Shown piece by piece: positions 45,829 through 54,284 of a stretch of 64,000 nt of DNA. Numbering within the stretch: the first letter of the stretch is position 1; each line of letters starts with the position of its first letter. Both the position numbers and the translations under genes were made by a program. The stretch spans positions 1 to 64,000 of the forward strand of contig NZ_PJBP01000084.1 in assembly GCF_002836415.1 (NCBI RefSeq), written 5' to 3'. The notes under the pieces were generated by a model that made no database searches, had not been told where the DNA came from, and saw nothing but the letters and a program-made list of their open reading frames with translations. The stretch is from Psychromonas sp. MB-3u-54. Its GTDB lineage: Bacteria > Pseudomonadota > Gammaproteobacteria > Enterobacterales > Psychromonadaceae.

Positions 45829-45936
45829 TTAGTGATTATTATGTGTTGATTGAAGCCAGAAATCACTGTTCATTAGCAGACGAAAAAATCCGCTCACAAG
45901 CCGCAGGAATTTTACAAATAAATCAATACTGTTCAT
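45829..45936 (-). CDS. 35-residue chimeric mini-ORF, copy 3
   Basis: As copies 1 and 2 but with one change: Trp 12 becomes Arg (LWL to LRL). Lies next to the stop of the membrane-protein gene. Confidence 0.33.
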   Translation of the reverse strand: MNSIDLFVKFLRLVSGFFRLLMNSDFWLQSTHNNH

Positions 45937-45975
45937 TTATCAATTTTCCAAGACGGCTAACGCTTATTGACAGCG

Positions 45976-46857
45976 TTAGTGATTATTATGTGTTGATTGA
46001 AGCCAGAAATTGCTCTTGATGAGCAGACGAAAAAGTTTAATCGTGAGCCAAAGGAAAATCAGCGGAAACACCAGCGTTTGGAAGATAAACACAACAATAA
46101 GATTAATAATATGTTCACTCGCACCCGCTATCTTTTGATCATACTCTCTATATTTCGCGGATAGGTTCATGCTATTAGTTGTTCGTTCATAAAAACGACT
46201 AATAGAGCTTAAAATCCCCCCTTGCGATTCATCGGACACCGATGAGCTGTCTCGCGCCTGCAATTCCTGAACATCATTTTCCACATTTTCAAGCACTTCC
46301 TGTGAGTTAATATAAGTGGGATTTAGGATTGAACTGTATACGACCTCATTTGCAAGTGTAACTATGGGGATCAAAAATCTTATAAAGATCACCAAAATAG
46401 CGGACTTAATCAGGCGATTTCTCCAACCGCTATTCACCAAAATAGAGGTCCATAGACTTATTAGCAGAATACTGCCGGATAAAATCATTAAGTAATTAGC
46501 CAGCACAGTAGTGCCTATTTTCAATAGCACAATTTGAGCGCCTAGGGATGTACTTGCCGCCAGTACAATCCAGGAAAATCGTTCTATTAAGTCGTTTGCA
46601 GGATCCAATATTTCACCCGGTGTCAATATAACCCCCAGTCCTCCCGGCTCGATCGCAACTTCGGTTCCCTGGACGACTGAGATGACAGCATTAATACCAC
46701 GGACAACAGCAAAAGTCGTTAATGCATTGCTAAACGAGGTTTCGAGTTTATTTTCTGCAATACTGTCTACGGTGTTTGTGGATCCCAACCCGAGTAGAAT
46801 AATAATGAGGGCACTCATTATCCAGTTTTTGGATGAATTTTTTGTTACGACATTCAT
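45976..46857 (-). CDS. Conserved multi-TM membrane protein
   Basis: About 293 residues from the ATG at 46857, with AAAGGT upstream (the frame is open to 46881-46884). Hydrophobic segments lie at about 15-35, 95-115, 120-140, 155-175 and 255-280. Periplasmic-looking loops contain EPGGLGVILTPGEILDPANDLIERFS, a striking PG/PAND string likely conserved. Residues 190-245 are a polar, coiled-coil-like stretch (EVLENVENDVQEL). I do not recognise the family. The last 26 codons are partly copied in the 147-bp array. It may be co-transcribed with the SUKH gene. Confidence 0.65.
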   Translation of the reverse strand: MNVVTKNSSKNWIMSALIIILLGLGSTNTVDSIAENKLETSFSNALTTFAVVRGINAVISVVQGTEVAIEPGGLGVILTPGEILDPANDLIERFSWIVLAASTSLGAQIVLLKIGTTVLANYLMILSGSILLISLWTSILVNSGWRNRLIKSAILVIFIRFLIPIVTLANEVVYSSILNPTYINSQEVLENVENDVQELQARDSSSVSDESQGGILSSISRFYERTTNSMNLSAKYREYDQKIAGASEHIINLIVVFIFQTLVFPLIFLWLTIKLFRLLIKSNFWLQSTHNNH

Positions 46858-47237
46858 ATAGGGTGGACCTTTACCAAGCATCAAGTGAATTTATTTTGCA
46901 TTATCTACTAACTTCGTAACACATAACACCCTTTTAAGAGACTAAAGATTGTGGTCTAAAAATAGAAACCGGAGTGCTACGCAACAAACTGTCAGGTCTA
47001 TATTTTTAAACTTTTGTTTCCAGCTCGTAGCTCGCATTTTCAGTAAAACACACACGAAAATCAAAAAATAATCATTTGAATCAATGTTTTATTGTTTTGT
47101 TGTGCCAATCATTAATTGCGATTATGATTGCCAAGAGCCCATTCTATATATCATTTTTTTTCATTAACCTAATAAAGGATTTATGTAAAAAAGACAAAAA
47201 TTTAAATAAATCATGCTTAATTATTAAGGAATATCCC
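46858..47237. other. Divergent intergenic region
   Basis: Between the membrane-protein gene and the pilin gene. Minus-strand GTGTTATGTG (about 46920) resembles other cassette boundaries in the window, but no attC partner was found. No structured RNA recognised. Confidence 0.35.
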
Positions 47238-47681
47238 ATGAAAAAAGATCAGTACATGAAAAAAGCACAACAAGGTTTTACATTAATTGAGCTGTTAATC
47301 GTCATCGCGATTATCGGTATTCTGGCAGCTATTGCGGTGCCGTCTTATAACACTTATTCCAAAAAAGCAAAATTTACAGAGGTAATATTAGCGACTGCAT
47401 CGACTAAAAGTGCTTTAGAAGTTTGTGCTCAATTTTCATCAACCGCTGTTGGTTGTACCGCAGCTACGGCTGCTGGAACCGCTGCTGCTGCTGCGAATGC
47501 CAAGATCACGACTATAGCAGTTACTCTTACGGCATTAGCTCCTGTCATTGTAGCGACTGCGACTACCGCTGTAACGGGGATGGGTTTTGCAGGGACGTAC
47601 ACGTTGACTGGAGTACTAAATGCGACTTATGGTTCAATTACTTGGACTCCAACTTGTGCTCCAGTAACACTATGTAATTAA
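47238..47681 (+). CDS. Type IV pilin-like protein
   Basis: A 147-residue prepilin. Type III signal: short basic leader [13 protein letters not shown], cut after Gly, then [30 protein letters not shown] with Glu at mature position +5. An internal ATG at 47256 would give a 7-residue leader and also work. The mature domain is short and strongly enriched in Ala and Thr ([14 protein letters not shown]...). Four Cys form two likely pairs; the last (TCAPVTLC) makes the C-terminal disulfide loop. AAGGA precedes the ATG. No assembly genes are near, so it is an orphan pilin or is served by a distant Pil system. Confidence 0.9.
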   Translation: MKKDQYMKKAQQGFTLIELLIVIAIIGILAAIAVPSYNTYSKKAKFTEVILATASTKSALEVCAQFSSTAVGCTAATAAGTAAAAANAKITTIAVTLTALAPVIVATATTAVTGMGFAGTYTLTGVLNATYGSITWTPTCAPVTLCN

Positions 47682-47756
47682 TGACAACCAATAATATCAG
47701 TGGCCAGGCTTTCAAGGGTGAAGAAGCTTAATGCAGTGCCATTTAGACTAGAGCTT

Positions 47757-47811
47757 GTCCAACAAAAGAATAAGTCGATTGCTCACACGACCTGTCCTTA
47801 ATTAGTTAGGC
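47757..47811 (-). other. attC-like site
   Basis: Minus strand: left core GCCTAAC (fits RYYYAAC) at 47811-47805, right core GTTGGAC (fits GTTRRRY) at 47763-47757, 55 bp overall, with inner arms AAGGACAGGTCG and CGACTTATT. It follows the stop TAG of the next gene directly, as in gene cassettes. Confidence 0.55.
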
Positions 47812-47812
47812 T

Positions 47813-48118
47813 CTATTCATTTTCGCCGACAGGTTCACTTGATGTCCCCAGAAACCCACGCCCTTGGGCAAAATAGACGTTAATAGGTTTCTCGTTACGG
47901 AGAACGTCGATGACATTTTCGAACATGGCGGAAGGAAGGTGCATCTTAATAATTCCGCCAGCGTTTGTATCGGCTTCAAAGGACATACCAGGATCGTTGA
48001 ATCGAACCCAAGCAATGGTTTTCCTTGCTGCATCATTCAACTGAATCTGAGCGCGGTTTGTTTGGTAACCATCCGGGCCACCATAAAATAGAACACTGTA
48101 ACTTGCTACTGAAGCCAT
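47813..48118 (-). CDS. Hypothetical protein, possible gene-cassette gene
   Basis: A 101-residue soluble protein, probably beta-rich: SYSVLFYGGPDGYQTNRAQIQLND, then KTIAWVRFNDPGMSF and KPINVYFAQGRGFLGT. I do not recognise a family. The stop abuts the attC-like site, and a matching boundary GTTAGGT occurs at 48199-48193, about 80 bp before the start. Together these bound a cassette of about 440 bp. Start site plausible with AAGGTGAAGG. Confidence 0.6.
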   Translation of the reverse strand: MASVASYSVLFYGGPDGYQTNRAQIQLNDAARKTIAWVRFNDPGMSFEADTNAGGIIKMHLPSAMFENVIDVLRNEKPINVYFAQGRGFLGTSSEPVGENE

Positions 48119-48493
48119 CTGCCTTCACCTTAATCATATGATCTGGGTGACAATGATATCTTTAGTTTAAGCGCTTCACCCATTACGCAGAAACCTAACA
48201 GCCTATTAACCGGCCTTCTGACTAATAAACCTTTAATTTTTCATTGCCAAAGATTAGACCATAACCGCGTAAAAAACCGCTAGATGACACCTATAATTTC
48301 CTATTGATTGGCTTGACTTTGAATATTGGAAAGATCAAGCGGGTGCATTTATCGAGAGACTCACAATGCAAACCATAAAAATAAACTTATTAGTTTCAAT
48401 GACAAAATTGCGGAGATCCATTGATTGCAATGGCTAGAATTTAATGCAAAGGCTTATAAATATCAGCCCTGATAAGCTGCATTTAAGTGATTT

Positions 48494-48808
48494 ATACCAA
48501 ACGCATTAATAAAGTGATCCGATTTATTATTTAATAATTGATCATAAATTTAATGGCAGTCTTATTTGAACGTCAACTAGCACGCACTATGACAATAAAC
48601 GTATAGCTCGTAGGGTGCATTCTCAGATACTAAGCTGTCGCTTATTCGCTGCACCGATTGTCGCTGCCTGCGGTGCATAGAATGCAACCTACCGATAACA
48701 TCATACGAAATGCATTATCCGATTTACTATTCAAAATCATCCCGGCAGCTTTTTGAGCGTAAATTTTTCCTTTGAAATAACGGATCATAAATTTAATGCG
48801 TTTGGTAT
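48494..48808. mobile_element. MITE-like element, family B (315 bp)
   Basis: Perfect 16-bp terminal inverted repeats ATACCAAACGCATTAA (48494-48509) and TTAATGCGTTTGGTAT (48793-48808). The interior includes a second partial palindrome, GTAGGGTGCATTCT with AGAATGCAACCTAC. No frame. Shorter relatives at 12993-13040 and 60387-60501. Confidence 0.75.
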
Positions 48809-48959
48809 TATTAAGGCAGCAAGCAAAATCTTATTGAAAAGCAGGTTGAATGGTTCGATGGGCTGAATTTAACGCGTGTTAAAGTACCTCAACGAGCAGA
48901 GATGCATAACATGTCATTAAAATACTTTTAAATCAGTTGGTTAATGTAAATATCAATGC

Positions 48960-49259
48960 AATACATTTTTCTTGGCAATCCAACATTGACCTGTTTGTTC
49001 AGCATAGGCGGCTAATTCTTCTAACGACCCAGCGCACCATGATAGTTATTACCAAAATTACTCGCTAGATATCATCATTTCCAAAGAGCATGGTGAGTTT
49101 GATGTTGAAATTCGCAGCAATTATGACGGAACCAGCATTGCCGCTAAAGGTAACAATTCTGTCATGTACCCCGCTATTACGAGTGCCGCTAAAAAATTAG
49201 ATACAGTATTAAAGCACCGCAAAGGTCAATTAAAAGCAGATTTACATGAAAATCACTAG
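48960..49259 (+). pseudogene. Ribosome hibernation factor (HPF/RaiA-like) pseudogene
   Basis: An open stretch 49032-49259 reads YSLDIIISKEHGEFDVEIRS, AAKGNNSVMYPAITSAAKKLDTVLKHRKGQL and stops. This is the second half of the short HPF/YfiA fold (the AxxxDMYxAI region and helix 2, with basic residues that contact 16S rRNA). The first half is shifted out of frame and lacks a start. Such factors silence ribosomes in stationary phase. The functional copy must lie elsewhere. Confidence 0.65.
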
Positions 49260-49404
49260 CTGACTGAAACGGATTACGAAACAGAACAAGAAATGAACTT
49301 AACTTAACCATACTCGTTCAGTTAACGACCCAGAAACGCAAACCACGCTACGTTTTTTGTTTGGTACGATAAAGAATGATAAAAGCGAAAGCGATGCAGG
49401 TTAG

Positions 49405-49560
49405 ATGAGCTAACGATGCCCCCTTTTTTATACCCGTAATCATGGGTGGCTATGTTAATTATGATGTTAATTATGATGTTAATTATGATGTTAATTCATG
49501 AGATGAGCTAACCATGCCACCCCTTTTTTATACCCGTAATCATGGGTGGCCATGTTAGTT
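49405..49560. repeat. Duplicated block with 12-bp tandem repeats
   Basis: The block GATGAGCTAAC-ATGCC-CCC-TTTTTTATACCCGTAATCATGGGTGG occurs at about 49405 and again at 49501. Between them TTAATTATGATG is repeated in tandem about four times (49455-49495). ATACCC and GGGT around TAATCAT form a small hairpin in each copy. No gene. Confidence 0.75.
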
Positions 49561-49637
49561 CATGTCAATTCATGTTACTTTGCCAATGGTAATGGGTGGT
49601 TATGTCATTTTTTGAGGCTCGGCCTAGGAGGGTCATG

Positions 49638-49719
49638 AAAGAAGCCGTTTATTTCACTGCATTACCATTAGGGTTACGAAACAGTGTATTTTAACGATTT
49701 ATTTAACTCAATTATTTGA
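49638..49719 (+). repeat. Dispersed repeat, copy 2
   Basis: See copy at 8128-8219. Shared blocks include TTTATTTCACTG and GATTTATTTAACTCAATTAT. Follows the duplicated hairpin blocks. Confidence 0.6.
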
Positions 49720-49964
49720 CAGATGTGGAGCGTCCATATATGTCCAGTAATCCACTGGTTATTTAAAATGTTTCGTTTCACCGTAGAAAATCTGGTTGAT
49801 TCTGCTTTGGCTTTATAAGTCAAGGCTTTATCTTCCGTTTTTATTACGTTATATTAAAGCAAACTTAGATTCAAATAATAAGTGCATAACTTGAGTAGGT
49901 AGAAAAAGCGGTCAGCTGACGATGGGCTAATCCCTTTTTTCTCCGGCAAGAGATGAAAAAATGA

Positions 49965-50090
49965 TGATAAGTCTCATGAGCTCATCGATTCTAAAATCAA
50001 GGAAAAATCGGGTTAAGAGCAGATTTCAGATTGGATCCATGAAAACACTTTCTTTAATATTAGCCATGAAACTATCGATCAAATAGAAAG
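49965..50090 (+). pseudogene. IS30-family transposase scrap
   Basis: Reads HELIDSKIKEKSG-stop-EQISDWIHENTFFNISHETIDQI, matching the IS30 pattern WSPEQISGxL...ISHETIYxxI, with an in-frame stop. Only about 40 codons remain, ending next to the c-di-GMP gene. Confidence 0.65.
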
Positions 50091-50191
50091 CACAATAGAC
50101 ATTTATTGTGAACAGCTCAAACTTAACTGTCGTTGGCAGTTCAAGTTCGAAAAATTATTTTATATTTATTCACAATATCTTTGAGGTTTAT

Positions 50192-52303
50192 ATGGATAAT
50201 GCGCGCCAATTAGAGCTGAATGCAGAAAGAGAAAAAAACAAGTTATTGTTAAATATTGTGAACAGTATTCCAGAGCCCATTATAGCCAAAGATTGGGAAG
50301 GGAACTTTATTTTCGCAAATAAACGTGTCGCTGAACTTTATGGCACTACTCCAGAGGAGATGATTGGAAAAGAAGACTCCTTTTTTACGGGCAATAAAGA
50401 ACAAGGTCAGTTTTTTAAAGAAAACGTCCAGTCTATTATGCAACGCTTTGAGACTGAAATGGTCTACGAAGATTCTACTGATGCAAGGACAGACGAGATT
50501 CGCCATTTCCACTCCTTACAAATCCCCTTTAAAAACAACAATGATGAACTCAACATTGTCATTTTTGCAAAAGATATTACTGAAATCACCGCGCTAAAAA
50601 ATAGAGCAGAAGCCAATGCCAAGCGTTTGGAACATGTCTTGGAGGTCTCCGGTGAGGGAATGTGGGATTGGAATATACAAACCAATCAGGTGTTTCAGAA
50701 TCAAAAATGGGCAGAAATCACCGGCGTTAAACATTCAAAAAAATCGTTTTCAGAGTTTCAGGATTGTCTTGTTGAAGAAGATAAAAAATATGTTCTTGCC
50801 TCTCTTCAAGCGCTAATCGAAAAAAAAATTCCTTATGATATTGAGTATAGATTTAGGCGCCCTGACGGTAAAGTGATATGGATTTGGGATAGAGGACAGG
50901 TTCTTGAGTATGATGATCAGAGCAAGCCGAAGTTATTGGTTGGGATCATGCAGGATATTACAGAGAAAAAATTCAACCAGTCTGAAATCGAGTTAATGGC
51001 CTTTTATGATACCTTAACCATGCTTCCCAACCGTGCATTATTGAATGACAGGTTAAACCTTGCGCTTGAGCATAGTAAACGTTTTGAAAAATATGGTGCA
51101 GTGCTGTTTCTCGATTTAGATAACTTTAAAACCTTAAATGACTCTTATGGACATCAAGCGGGTGATGATTTATTGGCGATCGTAGCACAACGTATTCAAT
51201 CGGTTATGCCTAAGGATGATACTGTTGCTCGATTTGGCGGCGATGAATTTGTGATTGTACTTAATGAACTGGATTCTGAGCCGGTCAAAGCGGCCATTAA
51301 GGCACAACGTCTTGCTCAGAGCATTCGTCATTCAATCAATCAAAAAATTAATATAAAAATAAGCAATACGGCTTCCGAGATTGATTACTTCATTACCGCA
51401 AGTGTCGGTATTACTATTTTTTATGGCCAGGCCAAAGTGCCCTCTGAACTACTTCAGCTTGCGGATTTGGCATTATATCAGGCTAAGAAAAATGGCCGTG
51501 ATGATTGTGCTATGTTTGACCCTGTGATGCAGAAAAAATTAGATTACAGCACTCGCTTAGATAAAGAGTTGCGGCAGTCTTTGAAACAAAAAGATTTCAT
51601 GCTCTATTACCAACCCCAATACGATGCCAAGCAAAACCTAGTGTCTGCCGAGGCTTTAATTCGTTGGAGTCATCCAGAATTAGGGCTGGTCAATCCGGGT
51701 GATTTTATCAAAGTGGCCGAAGAGTCCAACTTGATATTACCAATTGGTGATTGGGTGTTAAGCGAAGCATGTCAGCAATTAAAAAAATGGCAGTCTGAGC
51801 CACAATACCAACACTTGTCCTTATCCGTTAATGTCAGTGCTAAACAGATTTGGCAGAAAAATTTTGTGTCGGGGGTAAAAAGGATTGTGTCTGATTCTGG
51901 TATTAATGTGTCTAAATTAAAATTAGAAATTACAGAATCTATTTTATTAAGAGACATAAATGGAACGGCAGAAAAACTTAATGATCTGGTAGCGTTTGGA
52001 TTAACCTTTTCTTTAGATGATTTTGGAACGGGCTATTCATCGTTGGGCTATTTAAAAAACTTACCCATTGATGAACTTAAAATTGACCAATCCTTTATTC
52101 GTGACCTCTTTAATAATAAAACGGATTTAATTATGATCAAATCGATCATCGATTTGGGTAAAAACTTTGGTATTAATGTTGTTGCTGAAGGGGTCGAGAC
52201 AGAGGCTCATTTTGAAATTCTTAAGAAGTTTGGTTGCGATATTTATCAAGGGTATTATTTCAGTCGTCCTGTTCCTGCTTCAGAGTTTGCCACTTTGATT
52301 TAA
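50192..52303 (+). CDS. PAS-PAS-GGDEF-EAL c-di-GMP enzyme
   Basis: A 703-residue c-di-GMP turnover protein. I start at the ATG at 50192, with GAGG upstream; a GTG at 50108 is in frame. Domains: coiled coil (1-20), PAS 1 (about 20-135), PAS 2 (about 150-265), GGDEF (about 270-435; ARFGGDEF intact, but the inhibitory RxxD site is changed to MPKD), EAL (about 450-700; EALIRW, DDFGTGYSSL, VAEGVET). Both activities may be retained. No membrane anchor. The region upstream contains an IS30 scrap, so an original N-terminal domain may be lost. Confidence 0.92.
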   Translation: MDNARQLELNAEREKNKLLLNIVNSIPEPIIAKDWEGNFIFANKRVAELYGTTPEEMIGKEDSFFTGNKEQGQFFKENVQSIMQRFETEMVYEDSTDARTDEIRHFHSLQIPFKNNNDELNIVIFAKDITEITALKNRAEANAKRLEHVLEVSGEGMWDWNIQTNQVFQNQKWAEITGVKHSKKSFSEFQDCLVEEDKKYVLASLQALIEKKIPYDIEYRFRRPDGKVIWIWDRGQVLEYDDQSKPKLLVGIMQDITEKKFNQSEIELMAFYDTLTMLPNRALLNDRLNLALEHSKRFEKYGAVLFLDLDNFKTLNDSYGHQAGDDLLAIVAQRIQSVMPKDDTVARFGGDEFVIVLNELDSEPVKAAIKAQRLAQSIRHSINQKINIKISNTASEIDYFITASVGITIFYGQAKVPSELLQLADLALYQAKKNGRDDCAMFDPVMQKKLDYSTRLDKELRQSLKQKDFMLYYQPQYDAKQNLVSAEALIRWSHPELGLVNPGDFIKVAEESNLILPIGDWVLSEACQQLKKWQSEPQYQHLSLSVNVSAKQIWQKNFVSGVKRIVSDSGINVSKLKLEITESILLRDINGTAEKLNDLVAFGLTFSLDDFGTGYSSLGYLKNLPIDELKIDQSFIRDLFNNKTDLIMIKSIIDLGKNFGINVVAEGVETEAHFEILKKFGCDIYQGYYFSRPVPASEFATLI

Positions 52304-52478
52304 AATTTAAGTACTTTTCTCCTTTATTGAATTTTATAAGTTTAGGGCCTGTTGACATCTGTTTGAAATTTGCACAGAAAATGGCAATGCCATGTGATTT
52401 ACTTCACCAAAAACAAATTATAAGATTGCCATGCTTGGAACAATACTCACCAAGGTATTCTTACGCAACAACCATACC

Positions 52479-52590
52479 GCAACAACCATGCCACCCATTT
52501 CTCTAAACAATAACATAGCCTCTTTCAACATTCATTGCGGTAGTCTTTTATAGTTATTCAAAGTTATAAATTAAAATTTTTTCAATTTAT
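52479..52590 (+). repeat. Direct repeat flanking 52.6-56.8 kb, copy 1
   Basis: About 72 bp identical and about 110 bp similar to 56847-56958: both begin with doubled GCAACAACCAT, continue through GCCACCCATTTCTCTAAAC and TTCATTGCGGTAG, and end in an AT-rich hairpin. No gene. Confidence 0.8.
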
Positions 52591-52592
52591 AA

Positions 52593-54179
52593 CTACTGAC
52601 GTTTGGCATTTTTGGAGGCATACATATTAATATCTGCTGTATTTAACATCTCTTCAACTGTACCAGAAGATTTTAGCTGACTGATACCCGTACTAATTCC
52701 TACCATGAATGTTAACTCATTAATCTCCATCGGTTTTACGACTTCAGACTCAATTCGATGACTAACAGCTTCCAGATCAGATAGGGGAAAGTCACCGTAA
52801 ACCAATACAATAAACTCATCGCCACCCATTCTAAAAATGTAATCATCTGTCCGCAGAAGGTTTGAAATACGATTAACCACTAGCTGTAAGACCTTATCAC
52901 CGCACAAGTGGCCATAATTATCATTAATCGGTTTAAAATCATCTAAATCCATAGAGATAAAGGAAAAATTCACTTTTTTCCTGACCAATTTATCGGTTAA
53001 ATCTTGCAGTCCGATTCGATCGTACGCTCCGGTTAACCCATCAAAATAGGCGTGTTTAAATAGAAAATTCTGATAGTTATGTCGAAAAGTATAAATACGG
53101 TAAAAGACAACGCCACTGAGTAAAATCAAGCTGAGTATAACAAGCAGCATTAAGAAATAACCTATCCTCATAGGGCCTAAATCTTTTAGAACTTCATCCT
53201 GAGGCAAAAATGACACCATTTTCCAGAGAGGCGTTATCGGCACTTCACCACCTAATACTGAAGGATCTCCCTTGTATTTTTCATTTTGTTGAGTATCCAT
53301 AAATTTGATAGTGTTATAGCTATAAATACCTTCATCTAAAACAATTCTGCCTGAGTCTTGGGTTTGCATTGCAGCCCACACATCGGGATAAAGAGTTTCA
53401 AACTTCAAATCCTGTTTATCTGCAAACATAAACCCCCATTGTTGCTCTTTTTGAGGGGACTTAAGCCAGTAACCGTCACTATTTAGCAGCGTTAAGCTCA
53501 CTCGTTTACTGGTATAACTTTCTAAAACATTCATTATTCTTTGGGCTTTATAATTGATAATCACCATTGAGTGCAGTGTGTCTTTCAAATAAACGGGTAT
53601 GATAAAACGCATCATCGGCTGAAAGGGCGCTTCAATTTGACCATGCTCCATTTTCAAATCCAGCGGACTGACATAGACTTGGCCAGCTTTAAGCTCACGA
53701 CCTATTTGATAATAATAGCGATTGGACTTATTTTGTAAATTATCCGGTTTAATAACCTCAGAACCCGAGTCTAACTGATTAATCCGTACCCTTTCCTGCC
53801 CGTTCGCATCCAAAACTCTTAACGTTTCATAGCTATTGTGAACCTGACTCATTGCCAACATCATTTGCTCAGTGTGTGCATAGGCTGTACTTGGCAAATC
53901 GTTGAAAAAATGTTTTTGCATAGTCGCAAGGAACAAGGCGTCTGTTAGGATGTCTTGAATTATAAGTTTCAAGTCTCCGACAATCGATGCTGATTTAGAA
54001 GAGGGCTTCAACTCTATGGACTCAATAAAACTTTGCCTTTCTTGCTGATAGTAGTGCCAAGAGATGGCCGAAGTACTAAGGATAGAAAATAAGAAAATAA
54101 TGAACAGAATTAATTTCACGCGACTTAGATGCTTTTCCGGTCGATCTGTGTGACGTGATATTGGGATAGGATTGTTCAT
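52593..54179 (-). CDS. Membrane diguanylate cyclase with Cache-like sensor
   Basis: About 528 residues. I start at the ATG at 54179 (MNNPIPISR); the frame runs to 54296, but that part overlaps an IS110-element terminal repeat. TM1 (about 30-48) and TM2 (about 335-357) bracket a periplasmic double-Cache-like domain with YETLRVLDANGQERVRIN, YVSPLDLKMEHG and MMRFIIPVY. The C-terminal GGDEF (about 380-528) has FRMGGDEF and an intact RxxD inhibitory site (RTDD). It makes c-di-GMP from GTP in response to an extracellular ligand. It faces the PAS-GGDEF-EAL gene. Confidence 0.9.
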   Translation of the reverse strand: MNNPIPISRHTDRPEKHLSRVKLILFIIFLFSILSTSAISWHYYQQERQSFIESIELKPSSKSASIVGDLKLIIQDILTDALFLATMQKHFFNDLPSTAYAHTEQMMLAMSQVHNSYETLRVLDANGQERVRINQLDSGSEVIKPDNLQNKSNRYYYQIGRELKAGQVYVSPLDLKMEHGQIEAPFQPMMRFIIPVYLKDTLHSMVIINYKAQRIMNVLESYTSKRVSLTLLNSDGYWLKSPQKEQQWGFMFADKQDLKFETLYPDVWAAMQTQDSGRIVLDEGIYSYNTIKFMDTQQNEKYKGDPSVLGGEVPITPLWKMVSFLPQDEVLKDLGPMRIGYFLMLLVILSLILLSGVVFYRIYTFRHNYQNFLFKHAYFDGLTGAYDRIGLQDLTDKLVRKKVNFSFISMDLDDFKPINDNYGHLCGDKVLQLVVNRISNLLRTDDYIFRMGGDEFIVLVYGDFPLSDLEAVSHRIESEVVKPMEINELTFMVGISTGISQLKSSGTVEEMLNTADINMYASKNAKRQ

Positions 54180-54284
54180 AAACACGATATAGAAACAGCC
54201 TTCTACGTTAAGATATATTTTAAGAATATCCTTTATGTTTATCCAAGTCCAATAGATAAATAGAGTAAAAGTTTTGAGGCGATG

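Larger units (their letters stand above)
45472..46012 (-). repeat. 147-bp tandem gene-junction array
   Basis: Exact period 147 bp: the hairpin CTAACGC-TTATTGACA-GCGTTAG begins at 45516, 45663, 45810 and 45957. Each unit (minus strand) joins the start of the SUKH gene (MNSIDLFVK) to the last codons of the upstream membrane-protein gene (WLQSTHNNH, stop) and the spacer. The copies are nearly identical; single changes such as ATGGCT to ACGGCT mark the copy next to the membrane gene. Confidence 0.92.
48119..50191. other. 2-kb decayed non-coding stretch
   Basis: Contains a family B inverted-repeat element (48494-48808), a hibernation-factor pseudogene (48960-49259), duplicated and 12-bp tandem repeats (49405-49560), a copy of the dispersed repeat (49638-49719) and an IS30 transposase scrap (49965-50090). 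No intact gene was found. Confidence 0.6.

Noticed and set aside
45516-45979. 147-bp array as a CRISPR or attC array
   Set aside because: The units have no variable spacers, and the 23-bp hairpin CTAACGC/GCGTTAG is too short for an attC site; the unit is a gene-junction amplicon instead.
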